Part shown: positions 50,870 through 60,363 of the stretch, one piece after another | Layout: every line of letters starts with the position of its first letter | How positions within the stretch are numbered: the first letter of the stretch is position 1 | Origin: Cryobacterium suzukii | GTDB lineage: Bacteria > Actinomycetota > Actinomycetes > Actinomycetales > Microbacteriaceae | Reading direction: 5' to 3' | Assembly: GCF_004403185.1 (NCBI RefSeq) | Contig: NZ_SOHJ01000003.1 | Location: 1-64,000 of the forward strand | Length of the DNA stretch: 64,000 nucleotides | The notes under the pieces: model-generated | Told to the model about the DNA's origin: nothing | Database searches by the model: none | The model's input: the letters and a program-made list of their open reading frames with translations, nothing else | Made by a program: the position numbers and the translations under genes

Positions 50870-51667
50870 TCAGTGACCTCCGTGGCCGGGAACCACGATG
50901 GTGTGCTCGTCCATTTCCACACCGACGGAGCCAAATGCTTGCTGTACGTTGGCGAGCGTCAAGACCTCATCGCGCGGCCCGAACGCTACCTGAGCGCCGT
51001 TGAGCAGCAGCACACACTCGCAGACAGCGCGCGCGAGGTCAAGGTCGTGGGTCGACACGAGCACGGCGACGCCCTGCGTTTTGAGCCGTTTCACGGTCTC
51101 GATGAGTGCGTCCCGGTTGACCTGATCGAGGCCGTTGAAGGGCTCATCGAGCAGAAGCAACCGCGGGGCGGATGCGACGGCGCGTGCAAGCAGACCACGT
51201 TGCTGCTGCCCGCCCGAGAGCTCACCAAAGCGTGTCTTCGCGCGATTGCCCAGGCTGACGGTCTCCAGCGCCTCGGCCACGGCTCGGCGATCGGCCTTGG
51301 TTGGCATGCGCCACCAGCCGAGGGAGCGGTAACGGCCCATCATGACGACCTGCTCGAGTGAAATCGGAAAGTGGGGGTCAAGCTGGTCGGTCTGGGGCAC
51401 GTAGCCGATGTAGCCGGCCGGCGCCGGCCACTGTCCAAGCACCTCGACGGTACCGGACGTGCGGGTGATGAGCCCGAGGATACCCTTGAGCAGTGTGGAT
51501 TTACCCGATCCGTTCGGGCCGATCAGGGCAACGGCCTGGCCGGGCAGTACCGTGAAGTCGATGCCGGTCAGCGCGGGGTCTGTGCCGTACGCAAACGACG
51601 CCGTCGCCACTCGAAGAGCAGCGGCAGCGTCCGCTGGGGGCGTCACTTGAGAAGTGTTCTCGATCAC
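50870..51667 (-). CDS. znuC: Zinc/manganese ABC transporter ATPase
   Basis: 265 residues: Walker A G-P-N-G-S-G-K-S-T (50-58), Q-loop V-P-Q-T-D, signature L-S-G-G-Q-Q-Q-R, Walker B L-L-L-L-D-E-P-F, H-loop S-T-H-D. The C-terminus is His-rich (P-G-H-G-G-H). 7 bp after znuA. Confidence 0.94.
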   Translation of the reverse strand: MIENTSQVTPPADAAAALRVATASFAYGTDPALTGIDFTVLPGQAVALIGPNGSGKSTLLKGILGLITRTSGTVEVLGQWPAPAGYIGYVPQTDQLDPHFPISLEQVVMMGRYRSLGWWRMPTKADRRAVAEALETVSLGNRAKTRFGELSGGQQQRGLLARAVASAPRLLLLDEPFNGLDQVNRDALIETVKRLKTQGVAVLVSTHDLDLARAVCECVLLLNGAQVAFGPRDEVLTLANVQQAFGSVGVEMDEHTIVVPGHGGH

Positions 51668-51674
51668 GTGTTAA

Positions 51675-52721
51675 CTATTGCAGGTCGGCGGGCAGTGCAG
51701 AGGGCGTGACGCCCCAAGAGTCGAGCATGAGCGTGGCATTGTGCAGCTGCGCCTTGATGTAGGTATCGCCAGCGCTTCCATTCGGGCCGAGCGAGTCAAC
51801 GTAGAGCGCGTCATCGCCGGAGTAGACGGTAACACCAGCTTCGGTCGCAATCGTCTTGGCGGTTTTGGGGCTGAGCGATGCCTCGGAGAAGACGGACGTG
51901 ACGCCGGTCGCCGTAATGGCCGCGACGAGGGCGTCGATCTCGGCGGCGCTCGGCTCGGCGTTGTCGTCGAAGCTTGGAATCACCGAACCGACATAATCGA
52001 TGTGGTACGCGGCGGTGAAGTAGCCGAGGGAGTCGTGGTTGCTCACAAGGAGTCGCTCGCTCTCCGGAACCGTGTCGACGTTGGTGCGGATCCATTCGTC
52101 GAGGTCATTGAGTTGGGCCGTGTACGCCGTCGCATTCGACACGAAAGTCACCGCGTTTCCTTCGTCGGCGGCGGTGAGGCCGTCGGTGATCGTCTGCACG
52201 ATGGTCTCGGCGTTGTGCACGTCCGTCCAAATGTGCGGGTCGCCGCCCTCGTGGGTATGCTCGGCTTCCCCGGCGCGCGCGTCCTCGGCGTCGTCAGTGT
52301 GGGCATCCGCTTCGTCGGTGGAGTGATCCTCGCCAGCCCCAACCTCGGAGATGTTGATGCCCTCATCGGCATCAATCGTGACTCCGTCAAAGCCGGAGGC
52401 GTCAATGGCGTCGTCGAGCCACTCTTCAAGTCCGACACCGTTGATGACGAGCACATCGGCCGCACCGAGCGCGGTCAGGTCGGCCGCGGACGGGTCGTAG
52501 CTGTGGGCGCTCTGGTTCGGCTGAATGAGTTGGGTCAGGTTCACACCGCTGGCATCGCCGACCACGTTGCGGGTGAAATCGGCGACCTGGGTGGTCGTGG
52601 CGACGATCTTGAGGTCGGCAGCTGCGCCGTCGGCGTTCGCGGTCGTTTCGGCCGAGCATCCGGAGAGGGCAAGGGCGGCAGACGCGAGGAGTGCGGGAAC
52701 GACGAAATATCTCTTGTGCAT
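51675..52721 (-). CDS. znuA: Zinc-binding lipoprotein of the znu importer (ZnuA/AdcA-like)
   Basis: 348 residues. Lipoprotein signal with lipobox L-S-G-C22. Cluster A-I fold with metal His at S-A-H-S-Y, the His/Asp/Glu-rich loop D-H-S-T-D-E-A-D-A-H ... E-H-T-H-E-G-G-D-P-H-I-W, V-S-N-H-D-S and a late acidic site. The His-rich loop favours zinc over manganese. First gene of znuA-znuC-permease-permease-zur. A Zur box lies 19 bp before its ATG. Confidence 0.94.
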   Translation of the reverse strand: MHKRYFVVPALLASAALALSGCSAETTANADGAAADLKIVATTTQVADFTRNVVGDASGVNLTQLIQPNQSAHSYDPSAADLTALGAADVLVINGVGLEEWLDDAIDASGFDGVTIDADEGINISEVGAGEDHSTDEADAHTDDAEDARAGEAEHTHEGGDPHIWTDVHNAETIVQTITDGLTAADEGNAVTFVSNATAYTAQLNDLDEWIRTNVDTVPESERLLVSNHDSLGYFTAAYHIDYVGSVIPSFDDNAEPSAAEIDALVAAITATGVTSVFSEASLSPKTAKTIATEAGVTVYSGDDALYVDSLGPNGSAGDTYIKAQLHNATLMLDSWGVTPSALPADLQ

Positions 52722-52739
52722 TCCTCGAACGTAGCCCTG

Positions 52740-52756
52740 TTGATAATGATTGTCAA
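52740..52756. promoter_or_regulatory. Zur box of the znu operon
   Basis: TTGATAAT-G-ATTGTCAA: 7 of 8 positions pair, and it contains TGATAATGATT as in actinobacterial Zur operators. 19 bp upstream of znuA ATG, so it should overlap the start region. Confidence 0.8.
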
Positions 52757-52777
52757 AACCATTACCGGACAGACTCC

Positions 52778-54145
52778 CTATTCGAGCAGCAGCGCGGGTT
52801 CCTCGATGATACTCGCAACGTCGGCGAGAAAACGGCTCGCCACATCGCCATCAACAACGCGGTGGTCGAAGCTGGCACCGATGGTGGTCACGTACCGCAC
52901 CCGTACCTCACCGTCCACGACCCACGGCTTCTGCTTGATCGTGCCGAGGGCCACAATTCCGGCCTCCGGCGAGTTGAGAATGGGAGTGCCGGTGTCCATG
53001 CCGAACACGCCGATATTAGTGATCGTGATCGTGCCGTTGCTCATCTCGGCCGGGCTGGTCTTACCGTCGCGCGCGGTCAGGGTGAGTTTCTCGAGGGAGG
53101 CCGCGAGCTCGAGCAGGCTCATGTCCTGCGCTTCCTTGATATTGGGCACGATCAGCCCGCGCGGGGTCGCTGCTGCGATGCCGAGGTTCACGTAGTGCCG
53201 CACGATGATTTCCTCATCGGTGAAGGTCGAGTTCACCGTGGGGTTGCGCCGCACGGCCCAGATCATGGCCTTGGCCATGATCAGCAGGGGCGACACGCGA
53301 ATGCCTGCAAAGTCCGTGGACGCCTTGAGTCTCTTGACGAATTCCATGGTGCGGGTGGCATCGACGTCAACGAACAGGCTCACGTGCGGGGCCGTGAAAG
53401 CACTCTTCACCATCGCCTGCGCGATGGCCTTGCGCACGCCCTTCACCGGAATGTGTTCGTCGCGATCGACCGGCCATTCCGGCGTCTGGATGTTGCGGAA
53501 CACGCTGGCCTGGGTCGCACCGCGCAGCACGTCCTCGCGGGTCACGTCGCCAACCGGCCCGGTCGCCTCCACGAGGGAGAGGTCGACGCCGAGGTCCTTG
53601 GCAAGCTTCCGAATCGGCGGCTTCGCCATGACCGGTCCAACCGATGCCGCGCGCCGGGCCGTTTCCAGCGGCTGGGCGCGCGCTCGCGCCGTGGCTTCCG
53701 GCGCGAGCGTCTCGTGGGCGACGCTCGCGCCGGTGTGCCGACGCCGACGGGTCGGCATAGTGGCGGCGGCACCGCGGCCGACGAGCACCGGTTCCCGCGC
53801 CTCATCGCTGATCGTGCTGCTCGTATCTGTGGCCGAAGAGTCGGCGGCCGATGCGACGGCATCCGCTGTCGGAGCTGCCGCTGGCTGATCTCCACTCGCG
53901 TTGGCATCGGGATTGATCGTGATGATGAGGGTACCCACGTCGACGGTCGTGCCGGCCGCGACCAGAATCTCCGCGACCACGCCAACGAACGGCGACGGCA
54001 GCTCGACCAGGGACTTGGCTGTTTCGATCTCGACCAGAACCTGGTTGATCGTCACGGTGTCGCCGGGCGCGACCTTCCACTCGACGATTTCAGCCTCGGT
54101 CAGGCCTTCGCCGACATCGGGGAGGGTGAATTTCGACACGCTCAT
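52778..54145 (-). CDS. Branched-chain 2-oxoacid dehydrogenase E2 (lipoamide acyltransferase)
   Basis: 455 residues, all three domains: lipoyl (3-78, lipoyl-Lys in E-T-A-K-S-L), a subunit-binding domain (about 165-205, [14 protein letters not shown]), and the catalytic domain ending in [10 protein letters not shown] with the catalytic His. It transfers the acyl group to CoA. Third gene of the second dehydrogenase operon; possibly also the E2 partner for the first operon, whose own E2 is only a lipoyl domain. Confidence 0.95.
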   Translation of the reverse strand: MSVSKFTLPDVGEGLTEAEIVEWKVAPGDTVTINQVLVEIETAKSLVELPSPFVGVVAEILVAAGTTVDVGTLIITINPDANASGDQPAAAPTADAVASAADSSATDTSSTISDEAREPVLVGRGAAATMPTRRRRHTGASVAHETLAPEATARARAQPLETARRAASVGPVMAKPPIRKLAKDLGVDLSLVEATGPVGDVTREDVLRGATQASVFRNIQTPEWPVDRDEHIPVKGVRKAIAQAMVKSAFTAPHVSLFVDVDATRTMEFVKRLKASTDFAGIRVSPLLIMAKAMIWAVRRNPTVNSTFTDEEIIVRHYVNLGIAAATPRGLIVPNIKEAQDMSLLELAASLEKLTLTARDGKTSPAEMSNGTITITNIGVFGMDTGTPILNSPEAGIVALGTIKQKPWVVDGEVRVRYVTTIGASFDHRVVDGDVASRFLADVASIIEEPALLLE

Positions 54146-54177
54146 AAGGTGCCTTTCTTGAAGTGTATTAGTGCCAA

Positions 54178-55182
54178 TTAGTAAGCGAGAGCGCGGTCCA
54201 CGGCTTCGAGCACCCGGTCGGGGCTCGGCAGAAAGTGCGTCTCGACCGCCGCTGGAGGGAAGGGCGTGTCGAAGCCGGAGACGCGCAGCACGGGCGCTTC
54301 GAGCGTGTAGAACGCCCGCTCGGCGACCGTGGCGGCGATCTCGCTGCCGACACTGACAAAACCGGGGGCCTCCTGGGTGACCACGAGGTGACCGGTTTTC
54401 TGCACGGAATTCAGAATCGGTCCGTAGTCGATCGGAGAGATCGAGCGTAGGTCGATCACCTCCAGACTGATGCCCTCGGTGGCGGCCAATTCGGCGGCCT
54501 GCAGCAGCACGCTGACCATGGCGCCGTGACCGACTACGGTGACGTCGGTGCCGGCCCGCACCACACGGCTGGCGTGCAGGGGTGTTCCGCTTTCATCAAA
54601 GCGCACCTCACCCTTGGGCCAGTAGCGGCTCTTGGGTTCGAAGAAGATCACCGGGTCATCACTGGCGATGGCTTCCTGCATCATCCAGTAGGCATCGTGC
54701 GGATTGGAGGGGCTGACTACACGCAACCCGGGGGTGTGCGCGAAGTAGGCTTCCGGGCTCTCCTGATGGTGCTCGATCGAGCCAATGTGTCCGCCGTAAG
54801 GAATACGGATGACCACCGGCATGATGAGCCCGCCCTCGTGGCGGTTGCGCATGCGAGCGAGCTGGCTCGTGATCTGGTCGAAGCCGGGAAAAACGAATCC
54901 GTCGAACTGAATCTCGCAGACCGGGCGAAACCCGCGCATGGCCAGGCCGATTGCCGTGCCGATGATGCCGGATTCGGCCAGCGGCGTATCGAGCACTCGC
55001 TTGTCACCGAATTCGGCGATGAGGCCCTCAGTGACCCGAAATACTCCACCGAGGGGGCCGATGTCCTCGCCCATCAGCAGGACTCTGGGGTCGTCGAGCA
55101 TCGCGCGACGCAGCCCGGCGTTCAGAGCCTTGGTCATCGGTAGCGAAGCGGACGCCACGCTCGTGTCTAGTGCAGCGGTCAT
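54178..55182 (-). CDS. 2-oxoacid dehydrogenase E1 beta subunit (second operon)
   Basis: 334 residues, close in motif to the first copy ([30 protein letters not shown]). The start touches the E1-alpha stop (position 55182 shared). E1 alpha/beta with E2 decarboxylates branched-chain 2-oxoacids for starter acyl-CoA units of branched membrane lipids. Confidence 0.94.
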   Translation of the reverse strand: MTAALDTSVASASLPMTKALNAGLRRAMLDDPRVLLMGEDIGPLGGVFRVTEGLIAEFGDKRVLDTPLAESGIIGTAIGLAMRGFRPVCEIQFDGFVFPGFDQITSQLARMRNRHEGGLIMPVVIRIPYGGHIGSIEHHQESPEAYFAHTPGLRVVSPSNPHDAYWMMQEAIASDDPVIFFEPKSRYWPKGEVRFDESGTPLHASRVVRAGTDVTVVGHGAMVSVLLQAAELAATEGISLEVIDLRSISPIDYGPILNSVQKTGHLVVTQEAPGFVSVGSEIAATVAERAFYTLEAPVLRVSGFDTPFPPAAVETHFLPSPDRVLEAVDRALAY

Positions 55183-56363
55183 CAGTTCTTGCCTTCGTCA
55201 AAGGATGCTTCGTAGCGTTCCAGCCAGGCTTTTTGCTCCGCCACGAGCGGATGCGGTTCGGCGTAGACGTTGTCGAAAATCACCGATTGCTCCGGGCCGG
55301 TGATCTCGAGAGCACGACGTCGGGTGTCGGCGGCGAAGTCGGCCGCTTCCTCGTCGACGTCGTCGAGGAATTGCTGCTCGACGCCTAAACCCTTCAGGTA
55401 GCTGCGAAAGCGCGCGATCGGGTCGCGGGCGACCCAGTAGGCGAGTTCCTCTGGGTCACGGTATTTGGTCGGATCGTCGGCGGTGGTGTGTGCACCGACC
55501 CGATAGGTCAGCGCCTCGATCAGTGACGGGCCGTGGCCGGCGCGAGCGTCATCCATCGACTTTGCCGTGACGGCGTAGCTCGCGAGCACATCATTGCCGT
55601 CGATCTGCGTGCCGGGCATTCCAAAACCGCCGGCACGCAGGTACAGCGGCGTGCGGGACTGACGGGCGACGGGCACCGAGATAGCCCAGTGGTTGTTCTG
55701 CAGAAAGAACACCTGCGGCGTCTGGTAGCTCGCCGCGAAAACGAGCGCCTCGTTGGCGTCGCCCTGCGATGATGCTCCGTCGCCGTAGTAAACGATGACG
55801 GCCTGATCGGCCTCCGGGTTGCCGGTCGCGGTCGAACCGTCGAGCTGCATGCCCATGGCATAGCCGGTAGAGTGCAGGGTCTGCGAGGCGAGCACGAGGG
55901 TATAGAGGTGAAAGTTTCCGTGCTCTTCGGGTACCCAGCCGCCGAGGGTGACACCGCGCAGCATCCGCAGAATGTCCACAACGTCAAGGCCACGGATCAT
56001 GCCGACCACGTGCTCCCGGTAAGAGGGAAACACATGGTCCTGCGGCCGGGTGGCGTAGGCGGATCCCACCTGTGCGGCCTCCTGGCCATGGCTCGGAACC
56101 CAGAGAGCGAGCTGGCCCTGACGCTGCAGATTGGCCGCCTCGGCGTCGAACTTACGCACCACGACCATGTCGCGGTAAAAAAGTCGGTGGTCAGCCTCGG
56201 TGATCCGGTTGAGGTAGGGCAGAAACTCTTCGGCGGCGGCGTTCGGCTTGAACTCCCCGGTCGGGGAAATCATGCGCACGCAGGTCTCTGCCCCATCGAG
56301 ACCAAAAGGTGTGGGCGCTGCAGCAGTGCGTGATGCAGTCGCGTCGTTTCGGGTGGCTGACAC
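55182..56363 (-). CDS. 2-oxoacid dehydrogenase E1 alpha subunit (second operon)
   Basis: 393 residues from GTG. The thiamine diphosphate motif runs from Y-Y-G-D-G-A-S-S-Q-G-D to F-F-L-Q-N-N, with G-A-H-T-T-A-D-D-P as phosphorylation-loop equivalent. N-terminal extension of about 45 residues compared with the first copy. 4 bp after the aminotransferase gene, so an amino-acid-to-acyl-CoA operon: transaminate, then oxidatively decarboxylate. Confidence 0.94.
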   Translation of the reverse strand: MSATRNDATASRTAAAPTPFGLDGAETCVRMISPTGEFKPNAAAEEFLPYLNRITEADHRLFYRDMVVVRKFDAEAANLQRQGQLALWVPSHGQEAAQVGSAYATRPQDHVFPSYREHVVGMIRGLDVVDILRMLRGVTLGGWVPEEHGNFHLYTLVLASQTLHSTGYAMGMQLDGSTATGNPEADQAVIVYYGDGASSQGDANEALVFAASYQTPQVFFLQNNHWAISVPVARQSRTPLYLRAGGFGMPGTQIDGNDVLASYAVTAKSMDDARAGHGPSLIEALTYRVGAHTTADDPTKYRDPEELAYWVARDPIARFRSYLKGLGVEQQFLDDVDEEAADFAADTRRRALEITGPEQSVIFDNVYAEPHPLVAEQKAWLERYEASFDEGKN

Positions 56364-56367
56364 GGTA

Positions 56368-57474
56368 CTAACCTATCTTTCGTGCCGGGTGACCGGCGGG
56401 AAGAGCGTCGACAAGATCCGCGCTCATTAGCAGGAGTGTCGCCACAGCCTGCTCCTCACCGATCGAGATCCGAATACCTTCGAGCGCGAAGGGACGCACA
56501 ACCAGGCCGGCCGCGCCGAGTGTCTCGGCCACACTGGTCGTTTCGGCGCCCGTGGGCAGCCAGAGAAAGTTGCCCTGGGGTGCAGGGATGTTCCAGCCCT
56601 GGTCGATCAGCGTCTGCCAGGTCGAATCGCGACGCGCGGCGATGACTCGAACCCGATCCAGGAGCTCTTTTTCCGCGTTGAGGGAGGCGATCGCGGCTGC
56701 TGCTGCCTGCGCGGTGACCGAGAGGGGGATCGCGGTCGACCGGGCGGCGTCGAGGATGTTTACCGGACCGAGCGCATAACCGACCCGCAGCCCGGCGAGG
56801 CCGTACGCCTTGGAGAAAGTGCGAAGGACAACCAGGTTGGGGTAGCGGGCGAGCAGCGGCGGACCCCTGACGGCATCCACTTGGGTAACGAACTCGATAT
56901 ATGCCTCATCGAGAATGACCAGCAGGTCGGTCGGGACGACGGCCATGAAAGCCTCGAATTCGTCCTTGGTCACGATCGTTCCGGTGGGGTTGTTCGGCGA
57001 ACACACGATTACGACCCGGGTGTGCTCGCTGATCGCGGCGGCCATTTCGGGCAAGTCATGGGCGTGATCGGTGCGGTTGGGCACGCGCACACTGACAGCA
57101 CCCGCAACGGTCACGAGTGAGGGATAGGCCTCAAACGACCGCCAGGAGTAGAGCACTTCATCGCCAGGGCCAGCGGCCGCGAGAATGAGCTGGGCCAGCA
57201 GGGCCACCGACCCGGAACCGATGTGCACCTGATCGACGCCGATGCTGTGCTTGGCGGCGAGGTGCTCGCGCAGAACCAGTGCAGAGGCATCCGGGTACCG
57301 GTTGTAGGCCGTTTCAGCCGTGACCGCCGCGATGACCCCGGGCAGCGGGTCGAACGGGTTCTCGTTGCTGGAGAGCTTGTAGGCACTGGCATCGGCCGGC
57401 TTGCCTTGCTTGTAGGCCGGGAGGGCGATAATCTCCGGGCGCAGGCGGACGGAGGGTCGGTCTGAGAGGCTCAC
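56368..57474 (-). CDS. HisC-like pyridoxal-phosphate aminotransferase
   Basis: 368 residues: S-S-N-E-N-P near 35, P-N-N-P-T-G-T (about 160), D-E-A-Y-I-E-F, and the Schiff-base Lys in [12 protein letters not shown]. HisC-family aminotransferases act on histidinol phosphate or, as here suggested by the adjoining dehydrogenase genes, on aromatic/branched amino acids. Start GTG, leaderless (TAGACT 6 nt upstream). The usual hisC lies in a his operon, which this is not. Confidence 0.9.
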   Translation of the reverse strand: MSLSDRPSVRLRPEIIALPAYKQGKPADASAYKLSSNENPFDPLPGVIAAVTAETAYNRYPDASALVLREHLAAKHSIGVDQVHIGSGSVALLAQLILAAAGPGDEVLYSWRSFEAYPSLVTVAGAVSVRVPNRTDHAHDLPEMAAAISEHTRVVIVCSPNNPTGTIVTKDEFEAFMAVVPTDLLVILDEAYIEFVTQVDAVRGPPLLARYPNLVVLRTFSKAYGLAGLRVGYALGPVNILDAARSTAIPLSVTAQAAAAAIASLNAEKELLDRVRVIAARRDSTWQTLIDQGWNIPAPQGNFLWLPTGAETTSVAETLGAAGLVVRPFALEGIRISIGEEQAVATLLLMSADLVDALPAGHPARKIG

Positions 57475-57480
57475 TCGGCG

Positions 57481-57486
57481 AGTCTA
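57481..57486 (-). promoter_or_regulatory. -10 box TAGACT of the aminotransferase-dehydrogenase operon
   Basis: On the minus strand TAGACT ends 6 nt before GTG 57474. Confidence 0.5.
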
Positions 57487-57551
57487 CGCCCGGATATATT
57501 CGCAATGACGAATGAATGTTCGTCGGACTTTCGCTCGCCACGAGCCGGTGA

Positions 57552-57557
57552 GATAGT
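57552..57557 (+). promoter_or_regulatory. -10 box GATAGT of a leaderless gene
   Basis: GATAGT ends 6 nt before ATG 57564; GGGGG in between could also act as a ribosome site. Confidence 0.4.
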
Positions 57558-57563
57558 GGGGGC

Positions 57564-57956
57564 ATGGCCAGATTTCTGATCCAACTGATCGTCACTGCGG
57601 TAGCCCTGTGGTTCACCGCACTACTCGTGACCGGCGTGCACGTCACGCCCTACGCGCCGGACGTGGGTGCCAACGTGCTCACGTATCTGCTCATTGCGCT
57701 GATCTTCGGTTTCGTCAACACCGTGGTCGGCGGTGTGCTGCGCGTCGTGGCTTTTCCACTTTACATTTTGACGTTGGGCCTGTTCTCACTCATCGTCAAC
57801 GGACTGCTCCTACTCCTGGTGGCGTGGCTCTCCGGGTTTCTGGGCTTCGGCCTCGTCGTCGACGGCTTCTGGTGGGGCGTGCTCGGCGCACTGGTACTCG
57901 GTATTGTTTCCTGGCTGCTCGGACTCATTCTGCGCCCGGTCACCGCGCGCGACTGA
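57564..57956 (+). CDS. Phage-holin-4-like (YvlD-type) membrane protein
   Basis: 130 residues, four helices, F-G-F-V-N-T-V-V-G-G-V-L-R-V-V-A-F-P-L-Y-I-L-T-L-G-L-F as family core. Despite the name these are chromosomal small membrane proteins of unknown function, often stress related. No phage genes nearby. Confidence 0.88.
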   Translation: MARFLIQLIVTAVALWFTALLVTGVHVTPYAPDVGANVLTYLLIALIFGFVNTVVGGVLRVVAFPLYILTLGLFSLIVNGLLLLLVAWLSGFLGFGLVVDGFWWGVLGALVLGIVSWLLGLILRPVTARD

Positions 57957-57978
57957 TCGGGCCGCACCCGCGCGCGTC

Positions 57979-59427
57979 CTACTCTTGCGCAGGTCCTCCC
58001 GGCAAGCGAACGCCGCGCCACAACACGGCCTCGCCCGGCGCGCTCCCGAGAAGTCCGGTCACGGTGTCGCGAAAGCCCTGCAGGTTCGCCTCCGGAGAGG
58101 CATCTATGAGCAGCGCCGTCTCGCGGTAGGTGTCGAGGTGGTGGGCCGGAAGGGCGGTATCGGCGGGTGGGTCGGTCGTCGCGAAGACCTCACGGCGCAC
58201 GGTCACGCGGTCATCCGAGTAGACCATGCTGGCCCCGCCCGCCGCCGTGATGATGTCGTCCTTGTGCTCAACGGTGAGGGTGGCCACGCCGGACGGCACC
58301 GGCACCGCCGTTTCGGGTGCTCCAAAGGTCGCAACCGCCTGAACGTCATACGCGCCGGTGGCAGCTACCTGAGTAGCGACCAGGCCACCCTGCGAATGGC
58401 CGACCACGACCACCGGATCATCTGTTTGAATGCCGGCGGCCTGCATCGCCTCCATCACAGCGTCGAATGATCCGGCATTCTCCTGGGCCATCGCAGCCAC
58501 GTTCGCGGTGAGGTCCCACGGCTCGGTCGTAGCGACCGCCTCCCAGTCGACCGTTCCACCGACATACACAGCCCATGACGCCTGGCCACCGTCGACATAT
58601 TTTTCGATGCGCACCTGAGGCTGTCCAGGGACAGCCTTCGGAATGCGCTTGGCCAGATCTGCGACTCCGGTGGGCGGCACCACTGACGGCACAAGGCTTA
58701 CCGGCTTCACAGTCACCGGCCCCTCCCGAAACAGCCCTTGAGCGCGCGCACTGGCCAGAACGAGGAGTGCAGTACTGGAGACACCCGTCACGCCCAGGCC
58801 GGTATCGCCGAGCAACAGGTCAAGTCCCAGAGGCATTCCCAATGCGCCCAGGGCCACGTCGTCAAGCGAGGAGACGAGTAGCCTCGCCAACATGACCGTC
58901 CGCGGGTCCGTGAGGAACCTTTGGTCGACAACGAGCCCCTTGCCCGCCGCGCTCTTTCCCAGCCCCGATGACGCTGCCCTGGTAAACAGCCCCAGTGCAG
59001 TCGCGACTCCCAGTGCCAGCGGCGCGGGCCAAATGAAAAACGACAGCCTCAGGAGAGTCCCGATGTCATGGCCGACCTTCGCGCTCCCCAGCACGGCCAA
59101 TCGCAGAGCGCTGCTCTCAGCCCAGCCGTAGAGTTCGGCCGCAAGGACGAGGGCTGCAGAGACGTCACCGCTGCGCTGCTGCATTCTCCCGAGCGCCGCA
59201 CTAGCCCAGAGCAGCGGCAATCCGGCGTCCCGCGGGGTCCACCTCCAGTCTGCGCCTGGGGCGTCCAACTCGCGGATATTGTTTAGCCTCATGCGGAAGT
59301 CTTCGGCCTGGCCCGCAGTAAATCGAAGCATCTCGGCCGCGACAAGGACGACATCGGTTGACACGATCGTGGTTCCCCCCACGGAAACAGTCAGGCCGCT
59401 TCCCCCGTCACCGGGGATCTCGTTCAT
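57979..59427 (-). CDS. Alpha/beta hydrolase with large helical N-terminal domain
   Basis: 482 residues from ATG 59427. Residues 1-270 are helical, with two or three hydrophobic stretches (about 130-160 and 190-230); the C-terminal part is an alpha/beta hydrolase with G-H-S-Q-G-G nucleophile, E-H-K-D-D acid and a late H-H-L-D. Directly preceded by a small helical protein gene with TAATG overlap. The pattern (small helical W-x-containing protein plus helical-hydrolase) recalls WXG100/ESX-type secreted enzymes or polymorphic-toxin modules, but no ESX genes are here. Confidence 0.72.
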   Translation of the reverse strand: MNEIPGDGGSGLTVSVGGTTIVSTDVVLVAAEMLRFTAGQAEDFRMRLNNIRELDAPGADWRWTPRDAGLPLLWASAALGRMQQRSGDVSAALVLAAELYGWAESSALRLAVLGSAKVGHDIGTLLRLSFFIWPAPLALGVATALGLFTRAASSGLGKSAAGKGLVVDQRFLTDPRTVMLARLLVSSLDDVALGALGMPLGLDLLLGDTGLGVTGVSSTALLVLASARAQGLFREGPVTVKPVSLVPSVVPPTGVADLAKRIPKAVPGQPQVRIEKYVDGGQASWAVYVGGTVDWEAVATTEPWDLTANVAAMAQENAGSFDAVMEAMQAAGIQTDDPVVVVGHSQGGLVATQVAATGAYDVQAVATFGAPETAVPVPSGVATLTVEHKDDIITAAGGASMVYSDDRVTVRREVFATTDPPADTALPAHHLDTYRETALLIDASPEANLQGFRDTVTGLLGSAPGEAVLWRGVRLPGGPAQE

Positions 59428-59708
59428 TACTGCGACTCCAGGTGGACGATGTTCTGCCACAGGTAGTCCTGCGCCTCGTCCAGAAGATTCAACACGATCT
59501 GCAAATCTGCCACAATCTCGCCCACCCTCTCTCGGTATGCCAACTGCGCGCTCGACCGCCAGAATTCACTGGGGTCGACGCTAACCAACCGCCGTTTCAC
59601 CTCGACAACATCGGTGATGAGACTCGCTACCAGCGCCCGCTGAGATCGCAGCACCGGGAGTTGGTCAGTGTGAGCGGGGGGAGTCCACACCCCGTCGAGA
59701 CGGTCCAT
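59427..59708 (-). CDS. Small helical protein coupled to the hydrolase
   Basis: 93 residues, almost all helix. It contains P-S-E-F-W-R-S-S-A-Q-L-A-Y-R-E-R-V, a loop with a W between two helices, reminiscent of the W-x-G turn of ESX substrates although G is replaced. GGAGGTG lies before the ATG. Probable partner or chaperone of the hydrolase at 57979 (stop and start share one base). No name can be given. Confidence 0.6.
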   Translation of the reverse strand: MDRLDGVWTPPAHTDQLPVLRSQRALVASLITDVVEVKRRLVSVDPSEFWRSSAQLAYRERVGEIVADLQIVLNLLDEAQDYLWQNIVHLESQ

Positions 59709-59835
59709 GACACCTCCTAGTCACGGATGATCGTCGCAGGACCAGCGACTCGACCTGCTGACCAGCGCGCAAGCTGTGCACAGACGCCGAAAACTGGGCG
59801 TGTGGAGAAGACGAAACTGCTCCACAATGGGAGGC

Positions 59836-60363
59836 ATGCCCTTTGCGTCTCTCACTCCCGATGAGGCGACGCCGTTTCGAATTATTTTCGTCTGCACGGG
59901 TAACATTTGCCGGTCGCCCATGGCCGAGGTCGTGCTTCGCGACCTCGTCACGAAACTTGGTCTTGGTCGTCTCATCGCGAGCAGTTCAGCCGGGACCGGA
60001 GACTGGCACGTGGGTGAGCAAGCCGACGGTCGCACGATCACGGCCCTGGCCAAGCGCGGCTACGACGGCAGTCACCATCGGGCCCGTCAGTTTGACCCGC
60101 TGTGGTTCGCCGAGCACGATCTTGTCGTCGTCCTCGACCGCAGCCAGGAGCGCGTTCTGCGTAACTGGGCCGTGGAGGATCACGATCGCGCCAAGGTGCG
60201 CCTACTGCTGAGCTTTGACGTCGAGCAGGCCGCCTTGTTCGACGTGCCAGACCCCTACTATTCCGACGATGCGTTGTTTGACGCCGTATTGGGCATGATT
60301 GAGAGGGCAAGTCACGCACTTGTGAAACAACTTGCACCCGCAATTCGACAGGGAGTCCGATGA
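59836..60363 (+). CDS. Low-molecular-weight protein tyrosine phosphatase
   Basis: 175 residues from ATG 59836. P-loop V-C20-T-G-N-I-C-R26-S-P near the start (C-x5-R) and D-V-P-D-P-Y-Y with the general-acid Asp. It dephosphorylates protein tyrosines or arsenate-like substrates. GGGAGG before the ATG, a CACAAT box 7 nt upstream. Its stop overlaps purB (ATGA), so the two are coupled. Confidence 0.93.
   Translation: MPFASLTPDEATPFRIIFVCTGNICRSPMAEVVLRDLVTKLGLGRLIASSSAGTGDWHVGEQADGRTITALAKRGYDGSHHRARQFDPLWFAEHDLVVVLDRSQERVLRNWAVEDHDRAKVRLLLSFDVEQAALFDVPDPYYSDDALFDAVLGMIERASHALVKQLAPAIRQGVR

Noticed and set aside
57564..57956. Prophage indicated by a holin-like gene
   Set aside because: The YvlD-type family is chromosomal; no other phage gene is near.
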